Positions 52,404-63,393 of a stretch of 64,000 nt of DNA are shown here, piece after piece. A model generated the notes under the pieces. That model did no database searches. It was given only the letters and a program-made list of their open reading frames with translations, and had not been told where the DNA came from. The stretch's first letter is position 1. Each line of letters begins with the position of its first letter. Where the stretch lies: assembly GCA_031763025.1 (NCBI GenBank), contig JASSKH010000030.1, positions 2,239,197 to 2,303,196 on the forward strand, read 5' to 3'. The position numbers and the translations under genes are program-made. Origin of the DNA: Macrocystis pyrifera. Its lineage: Eukaryota > Sar > Phaeophyceae > Laminariales > Laminariaceae.

Positions 52404-55400
52404 ATGATGAAGGGCTCCGCGCTGTTCGCCGTCGCGCTGGGCGTGCTCGCGGTCGCTGACGCTCGAAGCGGAGGGCTTCGTCCTGGACAGGCCAGGAACC
52501 TCCAGTCCAACAACCAGAACTACCAGGTGCACTATTATACTATTCTGCTGCTGCTGTTGCTGCTGCTGCTGTATAAACGTACCGAAGTTTGGCTGCTGCC
52601 GCTAGCTGTAGATGCCAGTGGTGGCATGTCCTTGTCGAGGAGGTACGGGTAGAGGTGTAGCTGTTGTTGCTGCGGCGGCTGCTGCTGCTGCTGCTGGCTC
52701 TCGTTCTTGGTTCTTGCGGTTCTACGAGTCATTTCTAGGCGTTTCGGGTTATTGTGTTGTCTTGCACATACGTAGTTAAAAAAATCTATCATCGTGAACG
52801 TGTTCTTCTAATCGCAGCAGATAATGCAGGTACGTGTAGATCTCAGCAGTCAGTCAGCACCAGTGTGTGCATGCGCCGTCCCTCGACTTCCACGTTTCAC
52901 CGCGGCACCTGCGCCCTTGTATCCCCTGTGGTTGATGCTGACGGTAGTTATTTTATTTAGGCGCTGCCAGGTTGTCTCGTTGTTGTGTTGTTGCCCCCCC
53001 CCCCCTCGGACTCATTTTGTAGTTTTTTTTTTTTTTTTTGTTTTAGATGCCTCTGTTTTCTCTGCAACTTCAATCATGCCCATTGCCCAAATATGTGTAC
53101 CTGCGAGGTGTCATGCGTGTACGTATTTTCCCCAATCTGTCCTGAGATATGGCAGATACGTACGGGTAACCGGGTATGTATGTATCTACGCACACCTCGG
53201 TATGACATTCGGAGTAGCTCCCAAAGCGTTTCCGATTGCTGGGTCATGTCACATTTGGTCGGGCGTACCACATTTTCGAGTAGGCGCGACCCAACGTGCC
53301 TGGTGCATACGTGCACACTCCCTGGTGCTGTCTGTTGATCACCGTAAAAATGTCCCTCGTTGTACTCTGTAAATAATGATTTTCATATACCCCGAAAAAA
53401 GACGTTTCGTCTGGGTGTACGTGCCGAGCTTAGGAGCAGCAGTGGAAACGGATTTTTCTTTATTACAGTTGGTAGTACAAGTGTGTGTGTGTGTGTGTGT
53501 TCTTCACATTAAACCGTTCTTCTACTCGTCGACATCCAGCAAGCCCAGTGTCCGTGCTGGTTCTCCACCCTAGAAAGATACGAGCTCTGTCGTCACAGAC
53601 TACGCCACAGAGATAACACGCCGTAATGCAAGTAGAACCGTAAAAAAGAAATAAATAATGATAATAATAATAATAGATGTAGGTACTGTACGTACATAAA
53701 ATACCGTAAAACATGAGGTGTGAAAAAGGGTACTGCTGTACAGCATAATTGCCCGTGTGTTCTCTATAGAGTCGGAGCCGTTTGTGTACTCTCATGGTAC
53801 GAAGCTTTTGAAGTCGGCAGTCACTTGTTTGCTCGTCAAAAGCAGAGCGCGCTCCACGCACGAGGTATTCGCGAGTAGTAAACAGTAAACAGTGAAGGTG
53901 CACAGATGTGCAGCAGGGAAAGAGATACAGCAGTAGGTATATCGAGAAGCCGCGAATCGGCGTTCGTTGGCTTGTGGTCGTGTCGAAATAAAATGGAAAC
54001 GGAAACAACAATAACAACGTCCCGGACAAGTACAAGAGTCAGGAGTAGATGAATATTGGGACAAGCAAGGGCATCAACTTCAGCGGCTATTCAGGTGTTC
54101 GAGCGGACGGACTTCTCGTACGAGTTATACTCGTTGATCTTTTTTTTTGCATTTCACATGTCACACGTGTGCGTGTTTTTTCCCTGTATTTGACCTACTG
54201 CTGTAATCTGTGATTTGTCAGGCTTTTATTAGCCCTCCATCCGGCCCATACGGCCCTACTTTATTTATAACTGGACCGCGACTGCACATATGCTCCATTC
54301 ATTCATTCGCCCGCGGGCAAACAAACGGCTTTGCTTGGTCTGCATTGCCGCTTTTTATCATTCACGTTTCATGACATTACCGGTACTCTTGTCGCTGTTC
54401 TGTGTGTTTTTGGTTCTTATTTCTGTTCTACACCTCGCGTAGCTTGCGAACCTACAATCTGCAAAAATATGCGCACTCTTCGTGTGTTTCCTTTCTTGCT
54501 TTCATGATTGAATTGGTTGCTTTTCTTCCAGTTTTTATTTTTGATGTTTTTCGACTTGGCGTCCGATTTTTGGACGTCGAGTTGTCTTTTTCATCCTTTC
54601 TATTCTTGGGTAGTATGCAGTCTCTTCTCGATGGCGACCTGTACAGCGTACCGCCATGTACCTGATACGTACGTGCACGGGCCTCACTTTGTTATTTTTA
54701 TCTGATACCAGGTATTCAGTATCATGTGTATTATTATCTGCTTGTTTTTCATTTCTATCGAGGTATTCTTGCACTCCAGAGTTATTGGAGCTACGACCAC
54801 AGAATGGGTTGTGTATTGTGGCGATGGGTTAATGTGTGAGAACAACAACATTGCCGCATTTCAGCGCCTACGCTACAGGTACGTACGATCGTATCTCATT
54901 ACACATGATTCGTACCGTACCTACCAGTATCTCTTTTTTAGTCGTGTTGTTGTTGTTGTTGTTGTTGTTTTTTGTTCACGTTAGACCGTTCTTTCTACCC
55001 GTCGACATCCAGCACAGCCAGTGTCCGTGCCGATTCTTCAATCCCAGAGAGATACTAGTACAAGTTCTGTGGTCACAAAGCTACGCCACAGATACTACGT
55101 TGCCAAGTATGCAAAGCAATGCAATGCCATGTCATCATACTGCGTACGACAGGCACGACATACCCATTCCATGACCTAGAGAAACTAAAACGAAACAAAG
55201 GGAAAAAAAAAAAAAAACGAAGACTATTCGAAAGAGAAAAAGAAACAAATATATACCTGGTATATAACAACAAGCCATCGTGCCCCCCCGGTAGGGGATC
55301 TGGCAGACACTTGAAAAGATTGAGCTGGAAAGAAAAGGAAAAAGAAGAAAACACCACTATTAATAGTCGTCAACAGAGTAAGGCTAAGAACCAAGGGAAA

Positions 55401-58400
55401 ATAACAGGGAAACCAAACAAAGCACAAGGCATGCTCCAGGTAGCGGCAGCTGTTTATGGTACGAGTAGCACAGCCAGGGTCTCCCTGCTGGCCCGCCTGG
55501 TACCTTGCTACCTTGTCTGCCACCATCGTCCAGCGTTCGTCAACTATGCCCGACCCCTCGGCGTCAGACAATAGGAAACAAGCAAAGCAGGCTCGTTATC
55601 CACCCACGCCACACGACTCCTTCAATAAGGCTTATCAATCGGAGAAAGAAAATGAAATGAAAATCACATAGGGTCAGCGCAAAGAAGAAAATAAAATGAA
55701 ACAAAAATAAACAAAAACAACAGGAAGACAAAGGAAGACCACGTTCGAACCAGTTGGCGGTACGAGTAGTATAGGCATGTTCTACTTCTTAGTCTGCCAG
55801 GTACCTGGCTACCCTACGATATGCCATCTCCTTCCTTGACTTTCGTCCACTGCAGTTTCCCTTCTACTCCTCTTCCCCTCCCTCTCCGCATTCCCTTGGT
55901 CGGGTTTTCTGCTACTCCTCTTGTTGCCCCTCCTCCCCGTCGTGGGGAAAGATGTCAGGGGACTGCACTTTCACCCCTTGACAGACAGCATCTAACTTTG
56001 CCTCGACATGCCTTGACTGACACCGAGGTCTTTTGATCGTGATGTCTCCTGACATCTTCAGATCTTTGGTCGTGTTTTTTTTTTTTTTTGGTCACCCGTC
56101 TGTTCCGTGGAACACCAGCGTTGTCTTGTCGCTTCATACTGCGGTCGTGCCCTGCATCAACTCAAAGCCAACCAGCCTGTATTTGTTATGCTGTATGTCA
56201 CCTCTGGTACCGGTACTACTTCTTTGTTCTGCAGCGACTACTCGTACGACTATTTCCCTGAGAAAAATGGGAAACAGACAACAGCGAAAAATCGTCAGCC
56301 AAGCAAGCTGTCGAGGCAGGCAGGTCGACGTAAACGAACACGCACACATACTTGCTTTCTTTCGTGGAAGTACGTGTTGCTGACCTCGACTCGCCGCGAG
56401 TCGCCAAGGGAAGTGAGGGCCCAAATCCTCTACCAGTATTATTTATGGGGGACCATAGCAATGTTTTCGAAATGAGAAGACTAGAACTGCGGCTATGGAG
56501 GGCCTATATAACACACGCCCAATATTGTTGGGAGAGTTCGTGGTTGTTGCACACACAAACAACAGCGGACCATGCAATTTATTATTGATAGCTATGTACT
56601 ATTAATATTACGGCACAGCAGTAATCGATACAAGTGAAATATTTATTTATTTTCCAAAATCGGGGAGACGAAATATTCAGGCCGTTTCCTGTGCGGTTCG
56701 ATTTCGAGTTTCAGATTTGTATTTTTCGATCTCAAAAATGAATGACCCTGCTTAAGCAGTCCAGAAATATGCAATATCCGACCGGAAATTTTTCGATTTG
56801 AGAATCCGATGACCCAAGTCGTCGGATTTTGGGCTCGTCGGATTTTGGCCCAAAATCCGACGACCTGGGTCATCAGATTTTCAAATAAAAAAATGGCATG
56901 CTCTTTAAATTCAAGATGTTATCCACGACCAGCAAACAGCAGCAGAACGATCGATGAGTTGGATGGTGATACGGCTGCTGTATAGCGACGTTACTTCGCG
57001 CCCGACGCGCGGACGGCGCGTCCCTCCGTGGCCAGACTAGGGTCGGCTGGCGCGGGCTGGGGCCTAGAGACCAAGAGAAGCGCACTCGGCTCGCGCCTCT
57101 CCGTGGATACGTAACCGTAGACTACACTGCTGTACAGCAGCAGCAGCAGTCGGTTACAAAATGAAACACAAAATACCAAGACAAGTTGCCTCTAGCGCAC
57201 TCGCCACGTCTCTTCGCTGCCAGACCAGAGGCAGTCAGCGTGGGCTTGGACGCTTGGGTCCTTGGACGCTTGGGTCCTACGCGCAGGGCAGCGCACCCAG
57301 CGCGTCTCTTCGCGGCGCCAAACCACAATAACAGCAGTTGGTCTCGGCGTTTGCTGGAATCTCTACACGCACAATAAAAATCTGATTTTTCCGCACCCTT
57401 TCGATTTGCCAAGCTCGTATCTGAAAATGCCATCGGGTCAAAATCTGAAGCTCAAAAATGGAACCGCATAGGAAACGGCCTCATAGGACCGAATATTGTT
57501 AGGAAAAGTAGGAACATCTATAGGTTTTTACAGGACGACCCTGGCCAAGAAACCTCTGGGATTTTTTTTTTTCCGGCTCTTTCCATTTATTATCCTCGCC
57601 TTTCTGTGCGCACCGTAGCTCCTATTTTATATGGTTCCCCGAAATAATAGCGATAAAAAGTAAGGCACGAAGCGCAGCAGTGGGAAGGGGGGAGGAGAAC
57701 CTGCTATTAATACTATTCTGTATGTGTTACCCCGGATCTAGGTCATGACTAGTATAATATTAATAGGAAGGAGAAAGAAAGGCAAGGATAATAAATGGGA
57801 AGAGCCCGAAAAAAAATCCCAGAAGTTTCTTGGCCAGGGCTGTCCTGTAGTATCTCGTATCCTTCGTGGTCCTACACACAGCTGGCTTAGTTCTCGCCTG
57901 ACAGGGAGGCACCGAACAGCAGTGAACACACGGGGAGACACTTCGATATACCCCCTGTTATTATTACCGCAACTGTGTTTGCCCTTCGACAACCCTTTTT
58001 TGCATGAGTTGATCGCTCGTAAACATTCCCCCCAAAATAGGAATGTCAAATGTCGATGCTTATTTTGGTGCACGTGGCAGTAGTTCTCGAGTACGAATGA
58101 ATGAATGCAATCGTTGTCGCCAGCCAAGCTTTCCCTTGACTATTGTCGTCTAGTTTCTTGTGCGTTGTCGCCACCTACTTGGTATTCCTGCTGCTACTGC
58201 TGCTACGAGTACTGCGGTGGCTGCTCTGCCTCCACATCTCTTGCTGTATCTCTCGAGGTACTTATGTGCCACAATACTATGAATATGTACCCGTTGAGTA
58301 CACAATAGAGCCTACTGGGTATATCGATATGGACGGCATTGCAAATGTTGTCTTACCTACTCGTACTAATAATAATAAGTCTCGTACTTCCTGGTAAGTA

Positions 58401-61400
58401 CGGCTTTTGCAACAATGCGTTTTCCCTGTGTCGTATTAATAGTTTTGTGACCACAGCAGTTAGAGGATGAATTCCTGGTACGCACGGTTTTTGCGATGCA
58501 TTTTCCGTGTGTCGTAGTTTTGGGGCCATAGAGGATGAAGAAATGAGCACGGCCAACTGGGTTTCGCTGGATGTGGACGGGTCTTTGCTTGAGTTGAACT
58601 TTTTTTCTCTCTTCCCTTTTTAGATTTTTGATCTGTTCGATTTCGATTTCGATTTTTCGACGTCGAGTTGTTTTTTTGTTTTCATCTATGTGTCTTCTGG
58701 GTAGTATGCAGTCCATTCTCGGTTTCTGTGGCGACTTGCACAGCGTGCCGCATGTACCTGACCCAGTACGTACGTGCGCGGACCTCACTTTTTTATTTCT
58801 GGCTTGAGGTGTAGACGTGCTTCAGTTGTCAAGTGTACTATTATATTATCTGCTTGTTTTTTATTTTTACCGGGATATTCTTCCAGTCCAGAGTTATTGG
58901 AGCCTGTCCTGCGACCACGGACTGCATTGTATTGTTGTGGTGATGAGTTATTAATAGTATACCCCCGTAATAGTGTGAGAACAACAACATAGAACTAACA
59001 TCTTGATGTGCACAACACGCTCGTCTGTAGTACGTATAATGTCCTGACTACTGCTTATCATACCTGGCCACAACCCAAAAAACCACACCCTTGAAACAAA
59101 CAGGAAGTCTACTTCTCTGAGATGATGGCGGAGGGCCAGAGCGTGGTGATCCTCGACGACGGGCCCATCATGTTCACCGCCTCGTGCAAGACCGTCACGT
59201 ACGACTACGACTACTACTACTCGTCCTCGTCCTTCTCGAACACCCCGTCCTCCTACTCCAGCTCCTACGGGGGCTTGAACTCCACGTTCTACTCGAGCTC
59301 CTCGTCCTCCTCGCACACGACGCGTTCTTACTCCTCTTCGCACTACTACCCCTCAACGAGCTGCTACGACCCCTGCGGGACGATGTCCTCCAGCTCCGGC
59401 TCGTACTCGTACCATTACGACGACTACACGACGGACGACTACATGAGCGACGACTACTACTCCTACGACTACAGCTACACCGAGAGCATCGTGAGTATGT
59501 GTGTGGGTGGGTTGGTCTCTTTTGTCGATGGGCATGTGTCTTTCTTGGTGGGGCTGTGTTACTGACCAATGATGGGCGCTCCACCCCCTCCCCCCCCCCC
59601 CCCCCCCCCCCCCAACGATTTCTGGCAGTGCCTTTTTATTGCCCCAGTTGATGGTGGCCCTACTGTTGCTGCTGCTATACGAGTACGTAGCGTAGACTAT
59701 GGGACAGGTAGGTGCACAGCAGAGTGTGGGCTGTGTTTTTTTTGTTTATTTTGTGTGTTGGCGTCGTTTTCCTCTCGCTCGCTGGTCCCTTTTTTTTTCG
59801 AGAGAAAGAAGAGAAGCGCACCGAACGCGTACACCTGTTATCACCCAAAGATTTCAGGATAGCACACCTCCGGGTATGATTTTCAGCGCCGATCTTTGCC
59901 AAACCCGAGGGGAGGCACACACGGCAAAAAAATTGCGGCTTTGGAAACATTATTCTGAACTCTGATTATTCTGAACTCTGAATCGCTAGACCAGTCTTGA
60001 AAATGATTGTTGTATTTGTCATTGACTGAAACGTTTTTCGAACCTGTGTGCTTGTTTTGTCGCGTTTGTCGTTTGGCAGGCCGCGCTTGAGCTGACCTAC
60101 ACGGCCATGGACGCTGACTACCTTTACGGCAGCCCTTCTTGTGAGTGCCGGTGCCGTTGATGGCCTCGTGCTCGTTCGTCCACGAAGCGCGCACTCAGCG
60201 AGCGGCTTTTGCCGAACTTCGTTGACTTCTACGCTCTCTTGGCTCTCTCTCTCACTTTCTCTTGTCTCCATTTCGTTGTCAAGCGCGCCCGCAAGCGAAC
60301 TTTAGTAAGTGCCACCTGGTACTCGTGTAGATGGTACTGGCGTTTTGTGTTACCTATAGGTGCATTGTACAATTAATTGTTGGGAGCTTTAAAAGTTTTT
60401 ACGTCGTTGTACCTGACATGATATCAGACTACACCAGCGGTCGGCGTTATTCTACTGCAAAGAGAGGCCAGCTCTGATGTTCCAAGTGCTTCGTCCCCCC
60501 AAAAAAGAGCACTTCGCAGTTCAGTTTTTTTTTTTTGGTCGATGGAGTGTTCGTATCCCCCCAAAAAAGAGCAACTCGCAGTTCAGTTTTTTTTTGGTCG
60601 ATGGAGTTCGTATCGTATGGCACTTTTCACTCCTTCTTTTATTTCCCTTTGTTTTTTTTTTGGCGATTATTTGGGGCGTTCGTTCTTCCACTGGTCTTTC
60701 TTGGCGTTCGTGTGTGGATATGTATCAGGTATGTATTACGTGCAGGAGGGGAGAGCGCTGAGCCCTTGCCGGCCTCTCTACTACTGTACTATGAATAGAA
60801 GTTGACAGGTAGTGTCGCGTAAAACTGGTTGCGGTTGTGCTGACTATTATATTAATAAATGACCTCACCCGTACGTTCGTACGGTGCGAATTTTTTTGTG
60901 TGTTGGGACTCACCGCCGCCCCCTCCCGCCGATCGTTTGTCTGTACCTTGTCTGGAATGCCGTATCTATGCGATACGATATGCTGTATGTATCGCAATGT
61001 CGTATCGATGGGTGGTATGATCAGACGCGAACTACCCCAACGAGACCGTTCTAGTCGGTGGCTACGAGGCCGGCGAGAGCCGCACGCAGACCGTCTTCGC
61101 CGGACGAGACGGGGGATACGGCGACATGTCCACGCTGCAGTCCATGTCTGGGTGAGTGTCAGCTACGAGTACGTACTCGGTACTCGTTTAGATGAGTGTT
61201 GAAAAAACTAAACGAAACAAAACAAACAAACGAACGAATAAACAAAGCTGTGAGGTCGAACATTTCCTCCCTCTGGGCAGGCTCGTGTTTGCAACCTTGG
61301 GGTCATACTTCCGTCGCGCGTCATCTACGGGATGTTTCAAGACGAAACTCCAGTGTTACGTCTACTCACTTACATTTATTATTTGTCTCCGTTATTTATC

Positions 61401-63131
61401 TCCTTTTGGTTAATATCTTACGTATTTTAGTTGTATAGGTATCACATCATGGTTCCTTAGGAGTATCAAATAGGTGACACATCATTTCCAGGGAAAAACC
61501 GAAACCTTGAGGTGGTCGTCTTTACGTCGACGGCTGTCGGTAAGCTTGTTTCATGAGCCTACATATGCTGCTCCCTCCCCCTCGCAACGCGTTCTGCGTC
61601 CCCCACCCACCATTATTTCACGCTATAATACCAATAGTTGTTGTACTTAACGTTGGGGTTGCCTCCGTCGTTGTCTGGTAATATGATACAAAGGGTGACT
61701 GCTCTGAGCTCTACAAAACCGCAGTTGAAGCAATATCGTTGGAGGACATGTTTGGGCGTCGGATGAGGAGAGAGGGGTTGAGAGGTATATACGTGCTGGA
61801 GTTGAATATTGTTTTTTAATTATATTACGGGGGGTATATAAGACCAAATATTGTTGTTGAAAATCGGTAAATATATAGGTTTTTATGTAGACCATAGGTC
61901 ATTAACTATGGACCCCCCGTCACAAAGGTTTTTATGTAGACCATAGGTCATTAACTATGGACCCCCGTCACAAAGGTTTTTATGTAGACCATAGGTCATT
62001 AACTATGGACCCCCGTAATATAATAGTGTTTTTGTTGATTGTTCTCCCATCAACCCTCAAGGAGTCTGTGGTCACACCCAGGCGCTGGGGTCGTATTAAA
62101 AAATAATAAGAACATCCGAAAGACCACATGCACATGAAATGTCCAGCCATTCGTTAGTGTTGCTGCATTGTACCAGGTACCAGGTATTTGAAAACAGAAC
62201 ACTCCACCAAAAGCATCACGACCCGGTGTTCGATGCTAATATACTTGTCGTTATGTCGTATGAGGGTAGTATAGAGCGTGACGAAAAAAGTACAGGTTAC
62301 TTCGATTAATGTGTAGCGGGACCTCTTGACGTCAAGGTTATTGGATCGCCTGGTATGTATTGAATGGAGCCTTTCACGATCAGGTGCTGCGCTTCTGTGC
62401 GTGGTCGTATTTCGGGTGGTGTGCAATGTCGTTTTTGCAAGCTTGGCGTGATACCATTGTCCCTGAATGTGAGGACCGTTTATATACCAGTAATATTACC
62501 GCGGTCCATAGTTAATAGGACCTTTGATATACATAAAAAAACCTATATACGTATTTTTACTCGCAATATTTGGTCCTATTTAATATGGTCCTCCGTAGTA
62601 GTGTACCAACGACCCTTACAAGGTAGTTATAGACAAGACTGGTAAGATCTTTTGCAAAATAGATACAATCCGGGCCCATTTTTTTTTTTTTTTTTCATCC
62701 CATTCCCTGTTTTTACATCCGGTTTATTTTTACTGCAGTAGATAGGTGTTTGTTTTATTCAAACTACAACCCACCCCTCCCATTTTTTTTGCTTTATGCC
62801 AACCCCTGTTTTTTTTGTTGTTTTTTGTTGTTTTTTGATTTTCTTTTTCTTTTTTGTTTTGTGTTGTTTTTACAACCCTTCCCACCGTGTATATGTATAT
62901 ATATATATGTTTGTTGATGCCAACCAACCCCTGTTTCACTTTGCTTTGTTTTGACTTGCTGTTGTATTCCTCCTCCGTTTCAGGTACTACGTGAGCATCA
63001 ACGGGGACAGCACCATCGGCATCCACAAGGAGTGGACCGAGTACCTTCCCGGCGGAAGCGAGAACTTCCCAGAGGGCATCGAGTGCATGATGGCCGGCTT
63101 CATCACCTACGTCACGCCCGATAACTCGTAA
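52404..63131 (+). CDS. Secreted Ser/Tyr/Asp-rich protein, five exons, 281 codons
   Basis: Exons 52404-52526, 59104-59490, 60080-60140, 61025-61151 and 62984-63131 join in phase (123, 387, 61, 127 and 148 nt) to 281 codons and a TAA. Donors are CAG|GTGCAC, ATC|GTGAGT, CTT|GTGAGT and TGG|GTGAGT; each acceptor is a CAG. The start follows CTCACC, a good initiation context. Exon 1 encodes MMKGSALFAVALGVLAVADA, a textbook signal peptide, then a short Arg/Gln/Asn segment. Exon 2 has EVYFSEMMAEGQSVVILDDG, then about 95 residues made almost only of Ser, Tyr, Asp and Thr. Exons 3-5 give a folded-looking part (LELTYTAMDADYLYGSP; VLVGGYEAGESRTQTVFAGR; YYVSINGDSTIGIHKEWTEY) ending ITYVTPDNS. The family is not recognised; a wall, matrix or adhesive protein is conceivable. 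Intron 1 (6.6 kb) is packed with repeats, and further small exons within it cannot be excluded. Confidence 0.82.
52540..52700. repeat. (CTG)n/(TGC)n microsatellites at the start of intron 1
   Basis: CTGCTGCTGCTGTTGCTGCT (52542 on) and CTGCTGCTGCTGCTGCTGG (52679 on) lie 14 and about 150 bp after the exon 1 donor. Confidence 0.85.
53481..53615 (+). repeat. (GT)n-anchored repeat R core
   Basis: (GT)10 at 53481-53500 directly followed by TTCTTCACATTAAACCGTTC, CGTCGACATCCAGCAAGCCC and CTACGCCACAGAGATAACAC. Lies in intron 1. Confidence 0.75.
54540..54860 (+). repeat. Dispersed repeat D, copy 1 (intron 1)
   Basis: Shared blocks with 58625-58990 in the same order: GGACGTCGAGTTGTCTTTTT, GGGTAGTATGCAGTCTCTTC, ACCTGATACGTACGTGCACG, TATCTGCTTGTTTTTCATTT, CCAGAGTTATTGGAGC and TGTGAGAACAACAACAT. 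The end of the repeat is also present at 27090-27136. Confidence 0.7.
54946..55938 (+). repeat. 1-kb dispersed repeat R, copy 2 (intron 1)
   Basis: (GTT)n at 54946-54970, core GTTCACGTTAGACCGTTCTT, then the same order of blocks as 42786-43836 up to CTTGTTGCCCCTCCTCCCC. Differences are mainly small indels in A-runs. Beyond this point the two copies are unrelated. Confidence 0.8.
55949..56059. mobile_element. MITE family 5, copy 2 (intron 1)
   Basis: AAGATGTCAGGGGACTGCAC at the left and GTGATGTCTCCTGACATCTT at the right are inverted. The body matches the left half of 50158-50329 (CACTTTCACCCCTTGACAGA; CATGCCTTGACTGACACC). It begins 10 bp after the end of repeat R copy 2. Confidence 0.7.
56438..56470 (+). 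mobile_element. MITE family 1, left-end fragment (intron 1)
   Basis: TATTATTTATGGGGGACCAT AGCAAT: the left end only, with no partner downstream. Confidence 0.45.
56671..57496. mobile_element. Non-autonomous element with long inverted ends (intron 1)
   Basis: AATATTCAGGCCGTTTCCTG then TGCGGTTCGATTTCGAGTTT at the left is the inverse of AAATGGAACCGCATAGGAAA then CGGCCTCATAGGACCGAATATT at the right. Just inside the left end lie further hairpins (TCGTCGGATTTTGG / CCAAAATCCGACGA at about 56818-56862). The centre (56990-57320) is GC-rich, with GGACGCTTGGGTCCT repeated in tandem (57247-57279) and no ORF. About 825 bp; a large MITE or a foldback element. Confidence 0.65.
57500..58620. other. Intron 1 sequence without recognised features
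   Basis: A short tandem pair at 58390-58510 (GTACGGCTTTTGCAACAATG with TTCCCTGTGTCGTATTA, then GTACGCACGGTTTTTGCGAT with TTCCGTGTGTCGTAG). Otherwise no ORF or repeat I can support. Confidence 0.45.
58625..58990 (+). repeat. Dispersed repeat D, copy 2 (intron 1)
   Basis: Same order of blocks as 54540-54860. It contains ATACCCCCGTAATAGTG at about 58961, which matches only the right end of MITE family 1. That looks like an incomplete excision or truncated insertion at the point where copy 27090-27136 carries a full MITE. Confidence 0.65.
59591..59613. repeat. Poly(C) run in intron 2
   Basis: An uninterrupted C-run of 23, 100 bp after the exon 2 donor. No retroposon tail sequence (GAGTAC) precedes it. 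Confidence 0.9.
60494..60615. repeat. Tandem duplication in intron 3
   Basis: CCCCCCAAAAAAGAGCACTT CGCAGTTCAG, a T-run, GGTCGATGGAG and TTCGTATC occur at about 60495 and again at about 60557 with a shorter T-run; the unit is about 62 bp. Confidence 0.8.
61823..62020 (-). mobile_element. MITE family 1, copy with its terminal half triplicated (intron 4)
   Basis: TATTACGGGGGGTATATAAG at the left. At the right the terminal segment (GGTTTTTATGTAGACCATAG through ACTATGGACCCCCGT) is present three times at 61878, 61927 and 61975 (49- and 48-bp spacing). The spacers are CACAAA, and the last copy ends CCCCCGTAATATA. Confidence 0.8.
62494..62600 (+). mobile_element. MITE family 1, copy 8 (intron 4)
   Basis: TATTACCGCGGTCCATAGTT ... 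TAATATGGTCCTCCGTAGTA; body as in copy 2, same orientation. Confidence 0.8.
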
Positions 63132-63357
63132 AAAGATACTCCCTCGACAATGTAGCGTGCGAAGACGCTACCTACCGCCTCCTCGCACACACCATGGAAG
63201 GACGCCCCCCCCGCCCGAGGGGGCCGAGGGCCCCCCACCCGCTCAGCACTGGACGGCATCCCCCACGTTTCGACATGACCACCCTTGGGCGTGGCGCAAT
63301 TACGAGTAGTATATGTAGCGTTGCCGAATTTTTCTTTCGATCTTGATTTTGGAGGGG

Positions 63358-63393
<36 letters not shown>

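Noticed and set aside
59184..59651. Second plus-strand frame (Leu/Arg-rich) over exon 2 of the secreted-protein gene
   Set aside because: It is the +2 reading of the Ser/Tyr/Asp repeat region; the exon chain with consensus splice sites and matching phases supports the other frame.
61876..62020. CRISPR-like array
   Set aside because: Three direct repeats with constant 6-bp spacers that are clearly the end of a MITE; the setting is eukaryotic.
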